Below, in pieces: positions 1-8,980 of a stretch of DNA of 64,000 nucleotides. Position numbers and translations under genes: made by a program. The stretch covers positions 103,096 through 167,095 of the forward strand of contig NZ_DFQV01000009.1 of NCBI RefSeq assembly GCF_002377945.1, in the 5' to 3' direction. The notes under the pieces are model-generated. The model searched no databases. It saw only the letters and a program-made list of their open reading frames with translations, and was not told the origin of the DNA. This DNA is from Psychrobacter sp. UBA3480 (lineage in GTDB: Bacteria; Pseudomonadota; Gammaproteobacteria; Pseudomonadales; Moraxellaceae). How positions within the stretch are numbered: position 1 is the stretch's first letter; the number at the start of each line of letters is the position of its first letter.

Positions 1-35
1 AGCAATTTAATGTAAATTTTATCAGGTAAATATAT

Positions 36-830
36 ATGGCTCTGACACCTAATTCGCCGAATGCAGATAACTCCATGCAAGCGCTAAAGCAATATGGTAG
101 TTATATCGTCACTGCGATTTTGTTAGCACTGGCCGCCTACTTTGGTTGGACATACTGGCAAAACAATCATGCGCGAGTAGATACCGTCGCCGCCGATCAA
201 TATGCTGATATTCAGCAGCTAAACGAAGAGGTTAAATTGGCCTCGCAAAACCCAGATTTAGAGGCAGAGGCTCAAGAAGCACTTACCCAAAGTCGTAGCC
301 AGCTAGACAAAGATATTGATACTTTGGTCAGTACGCACGGTGAGTCGGTTTATGCATGGCAAGCGCTGATGATAAAAGCACGTCAACAAGTAGACAATGA
401 TGACTTTGCAGCAGCGACTGAGACATTCAAAAAAGCATTGGCCATCGATTTGGGTGATGCCGGTCTAGAAGCGATTACTCGTTTACGCTATGCAAAAACG
501 TTATTGGCCGCAGGTGATACAGATGCTGCACTGTCAGAAGCAAACAATGACATGCCAAGCTCGTTTGAAGCAAGTCAGCAGGAGCTGCTAGGGGATATTT
601 ACTTAGCACAAGACAATAAAGACTCAGCGATTAAATCTTATAGCAATGCGTGGGAGCTATTACGTAGCCGTCAAGAAACGCGTGCAGTATTGGCATTAAA
701 GATGGAGAGCTTAGGTATCACGGCTGAGCCGATTGCTGAGCAAACCAGTCTTATTCAAGAGCCATCTGCTCCTGAGCCGTCGCTAGTGATGGATACCTCG
801 AACGAAGTCGCTGTCGAAGCAGGGCAGTAA
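36..830 (+). CDS. yfgM: YfgM-like membrane-anchored TPR protein
   Basis: 264-residue protein with a short cytoplasmic N-terminus, one membrane segment at about residues 22-41 and a long periplasmic helical part with TPR-like repeats (about 100-220). In the YfgM family this single-pass protein associates with the SecYEG translocon and periplasmic chaperones. It is longer than E. coli YfgM (206) owing to an acidic, Pro/Glu-rich tail. The ATG at 36 follows a CAGG-like ribosome site. It lies directly before bamB and der, the usual yfgM-bamB-der order; hisS would be expected upstream, outside the window. The family call rests on topology and neighbours. Confidence 0.85.
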   Translation: MALTPNSPNADNSMQALKQYGSYIVTAILLALAAYFGWTYWQNNHARVDTVAADQYADIQQLNEEVKLASQNPDLEAEAQEALTQSRSQLDKDIDTLVSTHGESVYAWQALMIKARQQVDNDDFAAATETFKKALAIDLGDAGLEAITRLRYAKTLLAAGDTDAALSEANNDMPSSFEASQQELLGDIYLAQDNKDSAIKSYSNAWELLRSRQETRAVLALKMESLGITAEPIAEQTSLIQEPSAPEPSLVMDTSNEVAVEAGQ

Positions 831-847
831 GTCAGTAGGATAGTATT

Positions 848-879
848 GAGAGTTGGTAATCATCCAAAGCTCTTTTTTT
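848..879 (+). terminator. Terminator-like hairpin between yfgM and bamB
   Basis: GAG-AG-TTGG pairs with CCAA-AG-CTC around a 7-base loop and runs into seven T residues. The two central positions are tandem G/A mismatches, which can form sheared pairs. It may only partly stop transcription, lowering bamB relative to yfgM. Read by eye; no folding energy was computed. Confidence 0.5.
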
Positions 880-957
880 AATATAACCTAATGATTACTA
901 ATTTGCCGTTGGCCAATTTACCAATTAATAATAATTTATCTGTAGTGAGAACATACA

Positions 958-2166
958 ATGACTCAATCTATTCGCTCTAGCAAAATGTTAAACACCAAGA
1001 CTATCAAAAAGACAGTCATGCATGTGGCCGTACTGGCAGTAATGAGCACGGCAGTGATTGGATGTAATCGCGGTATTAAGCCGGTCGTTAATGATCCGGT
1101 AAAATTGGTACAAATCGCTCAGCCGATTAGCGTACTACAGCCTGTTTTTAGTACCGATGTTGGCAACAAAAAAGCCAGCAAAAAGGATCCGCTAGATTTG
1201 CAAGTTGGCTATGCCAATGGTCAAATCGTTACGGCATCACGCGGTGGCGAACTGTCAGGGTTTAATAGTGCAGGTGAGCGTGTATGGTCCATCAATGTTG
1301 ACGATCAAATTACCGGCGGTGTTGCAGTAGATGCATTGAGCCAGACAGCTATCGTTAGTACTCGTGGTGGCAAGGTCATGGCGTTTGATAGCACGACTGG
1401 TGCAAAGCGTTGGCAACAGCAGTTATCAGGTTCGGTTTTGACGCCAGCACTAATTACCAATAATCGTGTGGTATTATCAGCGAATGATGGTTTCTTACAT
1501 GGTCTGTCGCTGCAAACCGGACAGTCAGTATGGCAGTTCGCAACTCAAGTACCTGCTATCAGCGTTCGCGGTAGCGCTGCGCCAACTTTATTAGACAATG
1601 AGACGGCACTTTTGGCGACAGCTGATGGTCGCCTGCATGCGATTACTGTCGATAACGGTCTTCCGCTATGGTCAAGACGTGTTGGCGTAGGCGCTGGTAG
1701 TAGTGAAGTTGAGCGCATGAGCGATGTCGATGGCAAACCTATCGTAGATAAAAATCAGTTGTTTGCGATCAGCTATAGTGGTCAGCTATTAGGTATTGAT
1801 TTGGCCTCACGTCAGGTGATGTTCGTCAATGAAATTGCAAGTCTCAAATCACTGGCGGTAAATCCTCAGCAAGTTATCGCTACCAGTCTAGATGGCAAAG
1901 TAGTTGCTTATGATCGCAACAGTGGTGAGACGCTATGGGAAAGTGACGAATTGGCTTATCGTGATCTCACCAATCCTGTGATGATTGGCAACTATATCGC
2001 CATTGGTGATTTCGATGGCGTAGTGCACTTGTTTAACCCTGCTACGGGTAGCATTGTCAGTCGTGTAGAGACAAAAGGTGCGTTGACCAACTTGCAAGTT
2101 CAAGGTAGCCGTTTAATGACTCAAAGTACGTCAGGACAAGTTGCTATCTGGCAGTTAGTGCGCTAA
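958..2166 (+). CDS. bamB: Outer membrane assembly lipoprotein BamB
   Basis: 402-residue lipoprotein. Signal peptide up to a lipobox ending in Cys36 (AVIGC), then a beta-propeller of PQQ-like repeats with recurring W-x-x and G-x-V-x-A-x-D-x-x-T-G patterns. BamB is the scaffold lipoprotein of the Bam complex that inserts beta-barrel proteins into the outer membrane; the core barrel gene bamA lies at 57332. Length is close to the E. coli protein (392). The ATG at 958 follows GTGAGA; internal Met10 or Met21 would shorten the long n-region and remain possible. It sits between yfgM and der as in many gammaproteobacteria. Confidence 0.95.
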   Translation: MTQSIRSSKMLNTKTIKKTVMHVAVLAVMSTAVIGCNRGIKPVVNDPVKLVQIAQPISVLQPVFSTDVGNKKASKKDPLDLQVGYANGQIVTASRGGELSGFNSAGERVWSINVDDQITGGVAVDALSQTAIVSTRGGKVMAFDSTTGAKRWQQQLSGSVLTPALITNNRVVLSANDGFLHGLSLQTGQSVWQFATQVPAISVRGSAAPTLLDNETALLATADGRLHAITVDNGLPLWSRRVGVGAGSSEVERMSDVDGKPIVDKNQLFAISYSGQLLGIDLASRQVMFVNEIASLKSLAVNPQQVIATSLDGKVVAYDRNSGETLWESDELAYRDLTNPVMIGNYIAIGDFDGVVHLFNPATGSIVSRVETKGALTNLQVQGSRLMTQSTSGQVAIWQLVR

Positions 2167-2559
2167 TAACTATATAGATAGGTGCTTATCGGTGATTAAC
2201 GAAGTGTAATATTTCACTATAGCCCTTAAGCCTATTCTTGAGTATCATTTATAAAACACAAACGCTGCTTAGTCAGCGTTTAGTGCCTTGTGTAAATTGC
2301 TTGTTTAAATACAGGCTTTCGCGTACTCTATGCGACCGATGTGCTATCCATATATACTACTTATTTATGTATAATAGGTATAATGAAGCCATCCTATATA
2401 CTATTTTTAATCGTAAAATAGCCATCTATTATTTTTGCTATTGTTCTATCATTCATTTTAATTAACGGTCAATTGCAGCATATCTATTACTATTGTTATG
2501 TCACTGGTTATAAGAATAACTGTACTGACCGTCATTGTGCCTTTCACTGAGAGTAACCC
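2167..2559. other. 393-bp intergenic gap between bamB and der
   Basis: AT-rich, no credible gene. It holds a perfect 8-bp inverted repeat (AAACGCTG / CAGCGTTT, 2260-2281, 6-base loop) about 95 bases after bamB, followed only by a poor T tract, so at best a weak terminator. A der promoter presumably lies here, but no convincing -35/-10 pair was picked out. Confidence 0.5.
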
Positions 2560-3981
2560 ATGAGTATCAAGCCTGTGGTCGCCTTAATTGGTCGTCCAAA
2601 CGTCGGTAAATCCACCTTATTTAATCAGTTCACAAAAAGTCGGCAGGCATTGGTCGCTGACCTTTCAGGATTGACTCGTGACCGTCAGTACGGTGATGCA
2701 ACTTATGAAGACAAATCCTTTATCGTTGTAGATACGGGTGGTATCGGTGAAGCTGACGACGGTAGCGGTAATATCGATGACTATATGTCTGAGCAGTCGC
2801 ATACAGCAATCCATGAAGCAGATATTATTGTATTCGTCGTTGATGCTCGTGCCGGTATGATTGGTGCTGATGCTGAAATTGGTAAGTTTTTGCATACGTT
2901 AGGCAAGCCGGTCTATGTTGTTGCTAATAAAGTCGACGGTGTACATGATGCAGCGCCTGCCGAGTTCTATGCACTAGGATTGGGCGAGCCGTATCCGATG
3001 GCAGCCAGTCATGGTCGCGGTGTGGGCAATTTGCTTGAAGTGCTAACGGCTGATATGCCTGAGCAAGAAAACATAGTAGAGCCAAGAGGCTTAAAGCTTG
3101 CCATTATCGGTCGTCCAAACGTTGGTAAATCGACGCTCGTCAACCGCCTGCTTGGCGAAGACCGAGTAGTGGTATTCGATATGCCAGGCACGACGCGCGA
3201 TAGTATTTATATTCCCTATCAGCGTGAAGGCAGAGACTATGTCTTGATCGACACTGCGGGTGTACGTCGCCGTGGTAAAATCGATGAAAAAGTAGAAAAA
3301 TTCTCTGTCATCAAGACCTTGCAAGCGATTGAAGATTCTAACGTAACCGTGATTGTTATTGATGCTCACGAAGGTATCGTAGATCAAGATTTGCATATGA
3401 TTGGTTATGCGCTTGACGCTGGACGAGCGTTAGTCGTTGCGATCAACAAGTGGGATGGTCTAACGCAAGATCAAAGAGACTATATCAAGCTTGAAATGGA
3501 TCGCCGTTTTAGCTTTATTCCTTATGTAAAAATACATTTGATTTCAGCATTGCATGGTACAGGTGTCGGTAATTTATATCCGTCTATCTTACGTGCTTAT
3601 AAATCTTCGATGTTTGAAGTATCGACCAACCGTTTGACCCAGATTTTGCAAGATGCTGTGACGGCCAACCCGCCACCGACCGTTGCTGGTCGTCGTATTA
3701 AGTTGCGTTATGCGCATATTGGTGGTCACAATCCACCCGTTATTGTTATTCATGGTAACCAAACCAGTGCGCTTCCTAAGAGCTATCAGCGTTATCTAGA
3801 GAACCAATTCCGTCAAGTGTTTAAGCTAGAAGGCACACCGCTTAACGTTATCTTGAAGCAAAATGACAATCCATATGCGAATAAGAGCGATACGCCGACT
3901 AAGGCAAAAGCTCAGCAATTGCGTCAACGTGAGCGTAATAGATCACAGAAATTTACTACCAAAGATAAAAAGCCTCGCTAA
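2560..3981 (+). CDS. der: Ribosome biogenesis GTPase Der
   Basis: 473-residue double GTPase. Two Ras-like G domains in tandem, each opening with GRPNVGKS (residues 11-18 and about 184-191), each with a DTAG/DTGG G3 motif and an NK-x-D G4 motif (ANKVDG, INKWDG), followed by a KH-like RNA-binding domain and a basic C-terminal tail rich in K/R/Q. Der acts in late maturation of the 50S subunit in the cytoplasm and is essential in most bacteria. Length is near the E. coli protein (490). The ATG at 2560 follows GAGAGTAA. It ends ahead of a strong terminator. Confidence 0.98.
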   Translation: MSIKPVVALIGRPNVGKSTLFNQFTKSRQALVADLSGLTRDRQYGDATYEDKSFIVVDTGGIGEADDGSGNIDDYMSEQSHTAIHEADIIVFVVDARAGMIGADAEIGKFLHTLGKPVYVVANKVDGVHDAAPAEFYALGLGEPYPMAASHGRGVGNLLEVLTADMPEQENIVEPRGLKLAIIGRPNVGKSTLVNRLLGEDRVVVFDMPGTTRDSIYIPYQREGRDYVLIDTAGVRRRGKIDEKVEKFSVIKTLQAIEDSNVTVIVIDAHEGIVDQDLHMIGYALDAGRALVVAINKWDGLTQDQRDYIKLEMDRRFSFIPYVKIHLISALHGTGVGNLYPSILRAYKSSMFEVSTNRLTQILQDAVTANPPPTVAGRRIKLRYAHIGGHNPPVIVIHGNQTSALPKSYQRYLENQFRQVFKLEGTPLNVILKQNDNPYANKSDTPTKAKAQQLRQRERNRSQKFTTKDKKPR

Positions 3982-4020
3982 TCCTTGTATTTTAGGCTTT
4001 ATATTTTTAGCTTTATGATT

Positions 4021-4055
4021 AATGTCATCGCGTTCGATAGCGCGATGACATTTTT
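4021..4055 (+). terminator. Rho-independent terminator after der
   Basis: Perfect 11-12 bp stem (ATGTCATCGCG / CGCGATGACAT) with an 8-base loop followed by TTTTT. It separates der from the sensor kinase gene. Confidence 0.9.
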
Positions 4056-4187
4056 CTATTAATACGCTATAGTTTGGGCCTATAAATAGCTGTCTCAATG
4101 CTTCAAAAATACTCAAATGTTTTACTTATCACATCTTTAAAATACCTGTACTATAAATGAAAGCTGCACGCGACTCAGTAGAGTGAT

Positions 4188-6152
4188 ATGAACAACCGTT
4201 CGTTTCAAACCATTCCCGTACTTATCTGGCGTTCTGTCATACAAGCTGTCGTATTGGCAGTACTGGCAGGTTTTTTATTGCCTTTTCTTTATGGTTTAGT
4301 GCATCACTATCAAGAAAAAGAACAGCATATTCAACAATTGGCATCGCTACTAACGACTAGCGCATCGACTGCAGATGGCGCAGATGTTGTGGCTGAGCAA
4401 GTTAATATCTTGTTAGAAAATGAGCCGACTATTCAAAGTATTGTTTTTTATTCCACCTCTGAGCCAATTGAAGATATAGACCAGTCGCTTGCTGATTGGA
4501 AAAATGCTTTATTTGCGCATACGGTCAGTTTCAACTATCCAGTGATTAGTAAAGACCTCGATGCCAGTATTGTGGCATCTGATAAGACCGATTCCAATCA
4601 ACAGTTAGCACTGACTTTATCAAACATTATGAGCGAATCGTCAGTGCCAGATGAGACGACTGATATAGCTACCGAAAATAGCACATTGATTGGTTATATT
4701 AATATTACGATGGACGTAGAATTGCTACGTTTACATTGGTTCCAAAATATCCTGTGGTTATGGCTAACAACAGTGGTAATGATTGTTATATTTGCCTTAT
4801 ATATTTTTAGAAAGCTTAATTGGCCAGTTAAAGATATTGAAGTATTAACTGATGTTTGTGACATTGTCATAAACAACGCAAATCTAGAGCAATTACCAGT
4901 CATTCCGCAACAATTTAATTTTCAAGAACTGACCCAAATCAAAAAAGCATTAATTGTGTTGTTCAACCGTTTACAAGAAGCACGGCAAGGTTATGAAACC
5001 CTTGCGGCCTTTGAACAGCAATTGCACAATAAAGATATGTCACTTGATGTGCAATTGCATAACTTTCAAAGCATGATTTCTCATGAGTTAAAAACGTCAT
5101 TGAATGCAATTGTAGGTGGGTTACAACTATTGGATCACGAGGCGCTAAACAGAGAGCAAAAAGACGCGGTAGAGATTATCAGTAGTGGTAGTGATAAATT
5201 GGTATTGTCTTTAGATCATATTATACAGTTGAACCAGATCCAAAAAGGTCAAATAAGAATTCATAAAAATGAGTTTAACCCATTACAGTTAATCGCTGAT
5301 CTGCTAGCTAAGTTTGAAAATACAGCTACGCAAAAAGGGCTAGAGCTGATTAGTAATATTCATCATATAGACTATAGCCTATATGGTGATTCAGAAAAAA
5401 TACATCAGATACTATCGATACTGCTCAATAATGCGATTAAGTTCACGCCTGTTGGAAAAGTTACGATTACGTCGCAACTGACACATTTTAATAAGAGTAA
5501 TCGCTGGCAGATTAGCGTGAAAGATACGGGTATTGGTATCGATAATGAGCACCTAGACGATATATTTAACCCGTTCTTTCAGGTGGATTCGTCGCAAACT
5601 CGCCAGTATGAAGGCTCAGGGGTTGGCTTACCTATCGTTAGACAAATGGCACAGCTTATGGGTGCTACTATAGATGTTGATAGTGTGCTTGGTGTAGGTA
5701 CACAGTTTACACTGACCATAGCGATGCCCAATCAACAGCAATCAAAACAGCAGCGCTTATTGTCTGGCCTAACGATTATTTATTATTACTATCATGAGAC
5801 AGGCTCCTTGTTAGAGGAACTGGAATACCTAGGAGCTACGATTATTTGTCGCCAAGGTAACCAACTCGTCATAGAGGAGATGCGTAAGCAGAAAGTTGAC
5901 ATGGTCATGTTTGCTGAAGATGTTTTCCCAGAAAAAGCTGAGATGCTGGCCAAACGCATTCGTCAGTATGAAAGCGATGAGGGTAGTAAGAGCGAGCATC
6001 GGGCGTTATTGGTATATTGGTATCCGCAGCATCGGGCGCGCTATGTAGACAGTTTTGAGTATGGTTTAAAAGCAGCTGGCGTTGACTATTGTCATATTGC
6101 TACTTATAAAGACAAAGCGTTAAGCGACTTATTAAAACAATGGTTGGTTTAG
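4188..6152 (+). CDS. Orphan membrane sensor histidine kinase with degenerate receiver-like tail
   Basis: 654 residues. Membrane segments at about 15-35 and 187-207 bracket a periplasmic sensor region. The cytoplasmic part has a HisKA domain with phosphoacceptor His299 (SHELKTS), then a HATPase domain with N box (LLNNAIKFTP), G1 (DTGIGID) and G2 (GSGVGLPI) motifs. The last ~125 residues resemble a receiver fold, but the usual N-terminal acidic pair is replaced by a run of tyrosines and the phosphoacceptor position reads as Ala (VDMVMFAED). Architecture is that of hybrid kinases of the BarA/ArcB kind, lacking a working receiver. No response regulator gene is adjacent, so the partner and signal are unknown. 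Confidence 0.85.
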   Translation: MNNRSFQTIPVLIWRSVIQAVVLAVLAGFLLPFLYGLVHHYQEKEQHIQQLASLLTTSASTADGADVVAEQVNILLENEPTIQSIVFYSTSEPIEDIDQSLADWKNALFAHTVSFNYPVISKDLDASIVASDKTDSNQQLALTLSNIMSESSVPDETTDIATENSTLIGYINITMDVELLRLHWFQNILWLWLTTVVMIVIFALYIFRKLNWPVKDIEVLTDVCDIVINNANLEQLPVIPQQFNFQELTQIKKALIVLFNRLQEARQGYETLAAFEQQLHNKDMSLDVQLHNFQSMISHELKTSLNAIVGGLQLLDHEALNREQKDAVEIISSGSDKLVLSLDHIIQLNQIQKGQIRIHKNEFNPLQLIADLLAKFENTATQKGLELISNIHHIDYSLYGDSEKIHQILSILLNNAIKFTPVGKVTITSQLTHFNKSNRWQISVKDTGIGIDNEHLDDIFNPFFQVDSSQTRQYEGSGVGLPIVRQMAQLMGATIDVDSVLGVGTQFTLTIAMPNQQQSKQQRLLSGLTIIYYYYHETGSLLEELEYLGATIICRQGNQLVIEEMRKQKVDMVMFAEDVFPEKAEMLAKRIRQYESDEGSKSEHRALLVYWYPQHRARYVDSFEYGLKAAGVDYCHIATYKDKALSDLLKQWLV

Positions 6153-6265
6153 ATGTAGTACGATTCTACTAAATCGGTGTTCCTAGTTAGGTTTATTTTG
6201 CTAGGTAGCATTTCTCGTATTTTCGACTTTTCAGTATCAAAGCACTTTAGACCTAAAATAGGTAT

Positions 6266-6300
6266 AAAAAAAAGACGCCCATTTTAAGGCGTCTTTTTTT
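6266..6300. terminator. Bidirectional terminator between kinase and dacC
   Basis: AAAGACGCC pairs with GGCGTCTTT around an 8-base loop, with A-runs on the left and seven T on the right, so it can end transcription from both converging genes. Confidence 0.9.
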
Positions 6301-6339
6301 AAACAGTTTTTAGCTAGAATTGCTTTCTAAAGGATTCTC

Positions 6340-7506
6340 TTAGAAAAGATTTTTTACCCAGCGTACGATATGTTCCCACGTACGGCTCATAAAGCCTGAC
6401 TGTTCGATATCATTGGTTGCGATAATTGGAACTGAGGCTACCGCTTTACCATCGATTACAGCCATCATTTTACCAACTTCCTGACCTTTTTTAATCGGTG
6501 CTTCTAAGCTCTCAGGAATATCGACCACTGTAGTGATTTTATTTTTCTGGGTTTTGCTGGTTAGAATTTGCAAGTTGTCGCCAGTTGCCAGTTCTACCTC
6601 GTCAGCTTCTCCAAACCATACTGGAAGCTTGCTAACGAACTGTCCAGCAGGCGCCTTAGTAACCGTTGTAAAGTGCCCAAAACCCCAGTTAAGTAGTTCG
6701 CGTGACTGATCGGCGCGAGCCTGTTGGCTCTTGGTACCCATAATGACAGAGATTAGGCGCATGCCTTCACGGTTGCTTGATGCTACTAAGCAGTAGCCTG
6801 CCGCATCAGTGTGGCCCGTTTTTAAGCCATCAACGGTTGGGTCAGTAATCAGCAGAGCATTACGGTTACCTTGGGTAATACCGTTATAAGTAAACTCTTT
6901 TTCTGCGTAGATACTATAGTAGTCGCCACTGTTTTTGATAATAGCGCGAGCAAGTTTAGACAAATCCAAAGCAGATGCTAAATGACCTTCATCAGGCATA
7001 CCGGTAGCATTGACAAAGTTAGAGTTCTCCATGCCAATTTTTTGCGCTTGTTCGTTCATCAAGATTGCAAACGAGGCTTCGCTACCAGCAATATGTTCAG
7101 CCATGGCTTTTGATGCATCATTACCTGATTGAATGATAATACCGCGTAGCATATCGATGACGCTGGCGGTTTTGTTCACAGGCACATACATACAAGATTG
7201 GCTGCTACTACCACGGCACCACGCGTTTGGACTCATCAATACCTGTTCATCTTCTTTCAAGTCGCCTGATGCTAAGCGTTGCTCAATAATATAACTGGTC
7301 ATCATCTTAGTCAGAGATGCTGGCGGCAGCGCCTCATTGGCGTTCTTTTGAGCCAAAATTTCGCCAGTGTTATAGTCCATCAACACATAGGCAGTATTGT
7401 CCATTTCAGGTGGTTGAATGGCTGCGTTTGCCACTACTGCACTCATCGAGATACTTACACCAACTACCAGCTGTATCAGCTGATTTTTTACACGCTTTAC
7501 TGTCAT
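6340..7506 (-). CDS. dacC: Serine-type D-alanyl-D-alanine carboxypeptidase (PBP5/6 family)
   Basis: 388 residues. Signal peptide ending near ANA (about residue 28), a penicillin-binding carboxypeptidase domain with S64-LT-K67 (catalytic Ser and Lys), S127-G128-N129 and K229-T230-G231, then the beta-rich PBP5 C-terminal domain and a terminal amphipathic helix (WEHIVRWVKNLF) that would anchor it to the outer face of the inner membrane. It trims the terminal D-Ala of peptidoglycan pentapeptides. Size and motif spacing fit DacA/DacC; which paralogue it is cannot be decided here. The upstream region carries a perfect 14-bp inverted repeat (7569-7619). Confidence 0.95.
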   Translation of the reverse strand: MTVKRVKNQLIQLVVGVSISMSAVVANAAIQPPEMDNTAYVLMDYNTGEILAQKNANEALPPASLTKMMTSYIIEQRLASGDLKEDEQVLMSPNAWCRGSSSQSCMYVPVNKTASVIDMLRGIIIQSGNDASKAMAEHIAGSEASFAILMNEQAQKIGMENSNFVNATGMPDEGHLASALDLSKLARAIIKNSGDYYSIYAEKEFTYNGITQGNRNALLITDPTVDGLKTGHTDAAGYCLVASSNREGMRLISVIMGTKSQQARADQSRELLNWGFGHFTTVTKAPAGQFVSKLPVWFGEADEVELATGDNLQILTSKTQKNKITTVVDIPESLEAPIKKGQEVGKMMAVIDGKAVASVPIIATNDIEQSGFMSRTWEHIVRWVKNLF

Positions 7507-7568
7507 ATATCATTACACCGCATCATGGAACCAAATGTATCTATCGCTTATGTTTTGTACCTATTTCC

Positions 7569-7619
7569 ATACATTATTTTAAGCAGCATGTCTTAAATGC
7601 AGTGTTTAAAATAATGTAT
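7569..7619. repeat. Perfect 14-bp inverted repeat upstream of dacC
   Basis: ATACATTATTTTAA at 7569-7582 is exactly complementary to 7606-7619; the 23-base spacer has its own small GCAT/ATGC pairing. It lies 63-113 bases upstream of the dacC start and could be an operator, a leader hairpin or the remains of a small mobile repeat. Confidence 0.7.
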
Positions 7620-7803
7620 CGACGAAAATAGTAACGCCTACACAATAGACATAAAATTAACGCCTTATCTTAGCAAAATGACTACCGATGGGGAATCGAT
7701 AAATGCAAAAATAAGGCAAGTTTGAAAAGAAAAATGAAGACCTATCATATATTTGTTCTGACTAGCATCTGACCAGTCTCTGTAATAAAAATTTAACGCT
7801 CAC

Positions 7804-7856
7804 AAAAAAGCCTGCTGCACTGCTTGTAAATAACAAGTAAAGTGACAGCAAGCTTT
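7804..7856 (-). terminator. Terminator after the unknown secreted protein gene
   Basis: On the minus strand AAGCTTGCTG-(T)-CACT pairs with AGTG-CAGCAGGCTT and is followed by a run of T. One bulge and G-U pairs, otherwise a long stem. It lies about 150 bases past the stop of the gene at 8007-8441. Confidence 0.7.
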
Positions 7857-8006
7857 GATGCTACAGATACCTAGACAACCAGTTGATAATGTTTGCTTAA
7901 CCGATGTTATAAAGAGTACATAGCTTTTATTTTATTATCATTGATACCAATATTATTAATAAGCTAAGCAGATGACGCTAGTCGTTGAGTCAAACTAATG
8001 AATCTT

Positions 8007-8441
8007 CTAGTAATCCGCGTTTGCCAAATCTTCACATAGTGCTTTGTTTTCTTGCTTTGAGAATCCCATCGTCCAACTACGAATACCTTGTAGTATCTGG
8101 CGATAGTCTTGCTGTGTAGATAGGTATTGAATAGCCGCTTTTGGATCTTCTAGAGAAGGCATTAGCTCATGAAGCTGTACGGTGTACGACTTATAGAACC
8201 GCTGTTTTTGCTTACCATTTAGCATTGGTGGGCATATCTCTGATAGTACCTGCATCACCGCAATTTCGTGCTTGGTAATGTTAATACCAGACATGTCTAG
8301 CGGAATGGTAGTGCCAGAGTTATTCGCAGCATTAGAAGCTTGAGACAGCATAGCAACAGACGTTATCAGTCCTGCAATCCCAACTTTTGAGGCAGTATTT
8401 GCTATCACAGAAGCTATAGATAATATCGATTGTTTATTCAT
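8007..8441 (-). CDS. Unknown small secreted protein
   Basis: 144 residues, family not recognised. The first ~38 residues form a signal-peptide-like hydrophobic stretch ending in an Ala-rich cleavage region (QASNA/A). The mature part is mostly helical and polar, with two Cys (in EICPP and KALCED) that could form a disulfide in the periplasm, and no motif I can name. It stands alone in about 1.4 kb otherwise without genes and has its own downstream terminator. Signal peptide, start codon and terminator together support a real gene; its function is open. Confidence 0.7.
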   Translation of the reverse strand: MNKQSILSIASVIANTASKVGIAGLITSVAMLSQASNAANNSGTTIPLDMSGINITKHEIAVMQVLSEICPPMLNGKQKQRFYKSYTVQLHELMPSLEDPKAAIQYLSTQQDYRQILQGIRSWTMGFSKQENKALCEDLANADY

Positions 8442-8980
8442 TCAGTATTACACTCGCTCGTCTTTATTTAATGGTCATATGTTAATCGGTAAAAAAACAA
8501 AAGTCACATAAAATATTGATTTATGTGTAGATATCTTGTGAGCCAAAACCATTTTTTAGCAACATATCAGTAGCATACCCTAATGACGTTACTTCAGTAT
8601 CAGTACATCGGTTTGTATTGTTGTGGGGTGTTGCGTATTGTAACGCAATGCTTAATCTACTGGTTGTTATTCGTTTGACACAGATCTTGTTACGCTATTT
8701 TCATCGTATAATTACTAGCATAAGAAGAGCATGATACTTCGCTAAAGACAGGGTTAGTGTCTTTATATTATTCAGTTATAATCGCCCATGCTATCAAAAT
8801 GACTCTTTTTCGTTAGACTAAGGCGTCATGTCATTGGAAAATTAGAGTATCATGTTTTCATTTTAGATATGGGCATCGTTCTTTGATGGCTATCTTTAAC
8901 AGACATGGCACGATAGCAGAATTATCAAATAGAGATGTAAAAAGACAGCTAATAAAATATTAACCATATACTGAGCAGAA
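8442..8980. other. 539-bp divergent intergenic region before surE
   Basis: AT-rich, no gene seen. It should hold the promoters of the unknown minus-strand gene and of surE. A 6-bp inverted repeat (TTGCGT / ACGCAA, 8631-8648) is present. A TTGACA (8675) and a TATAAT (8707) occur but 26 bases apart, too far to form one promoter. Confidence 0.5.

Larger units (their letters stand above)
7507..8006. other. 500-bp intergenic region upstream of dacC
   Basis: AT-rich and without a credible gene. It contains the leader and presumed promoter of dacC (minus strand), the long inverted repeat at 7569-7619, and the terminator at 7804-7856 for the unknown gene at 8007. Nothing else was recognised. Confidence 0.5.

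Noticed and set aside
2238..2465. 75-residue open frame between bamB and der
   Set aside because: Composition (Tyr, Ile, Cys, Arg-rich) looks like translated AT-rich spacer, with no ribosome site and no recognisable family.
8675..8712. TTGACA and TATAAT upstream of surE as a promoter
   Set aside because: They are separated by 26 bases, too far for sigma-70.
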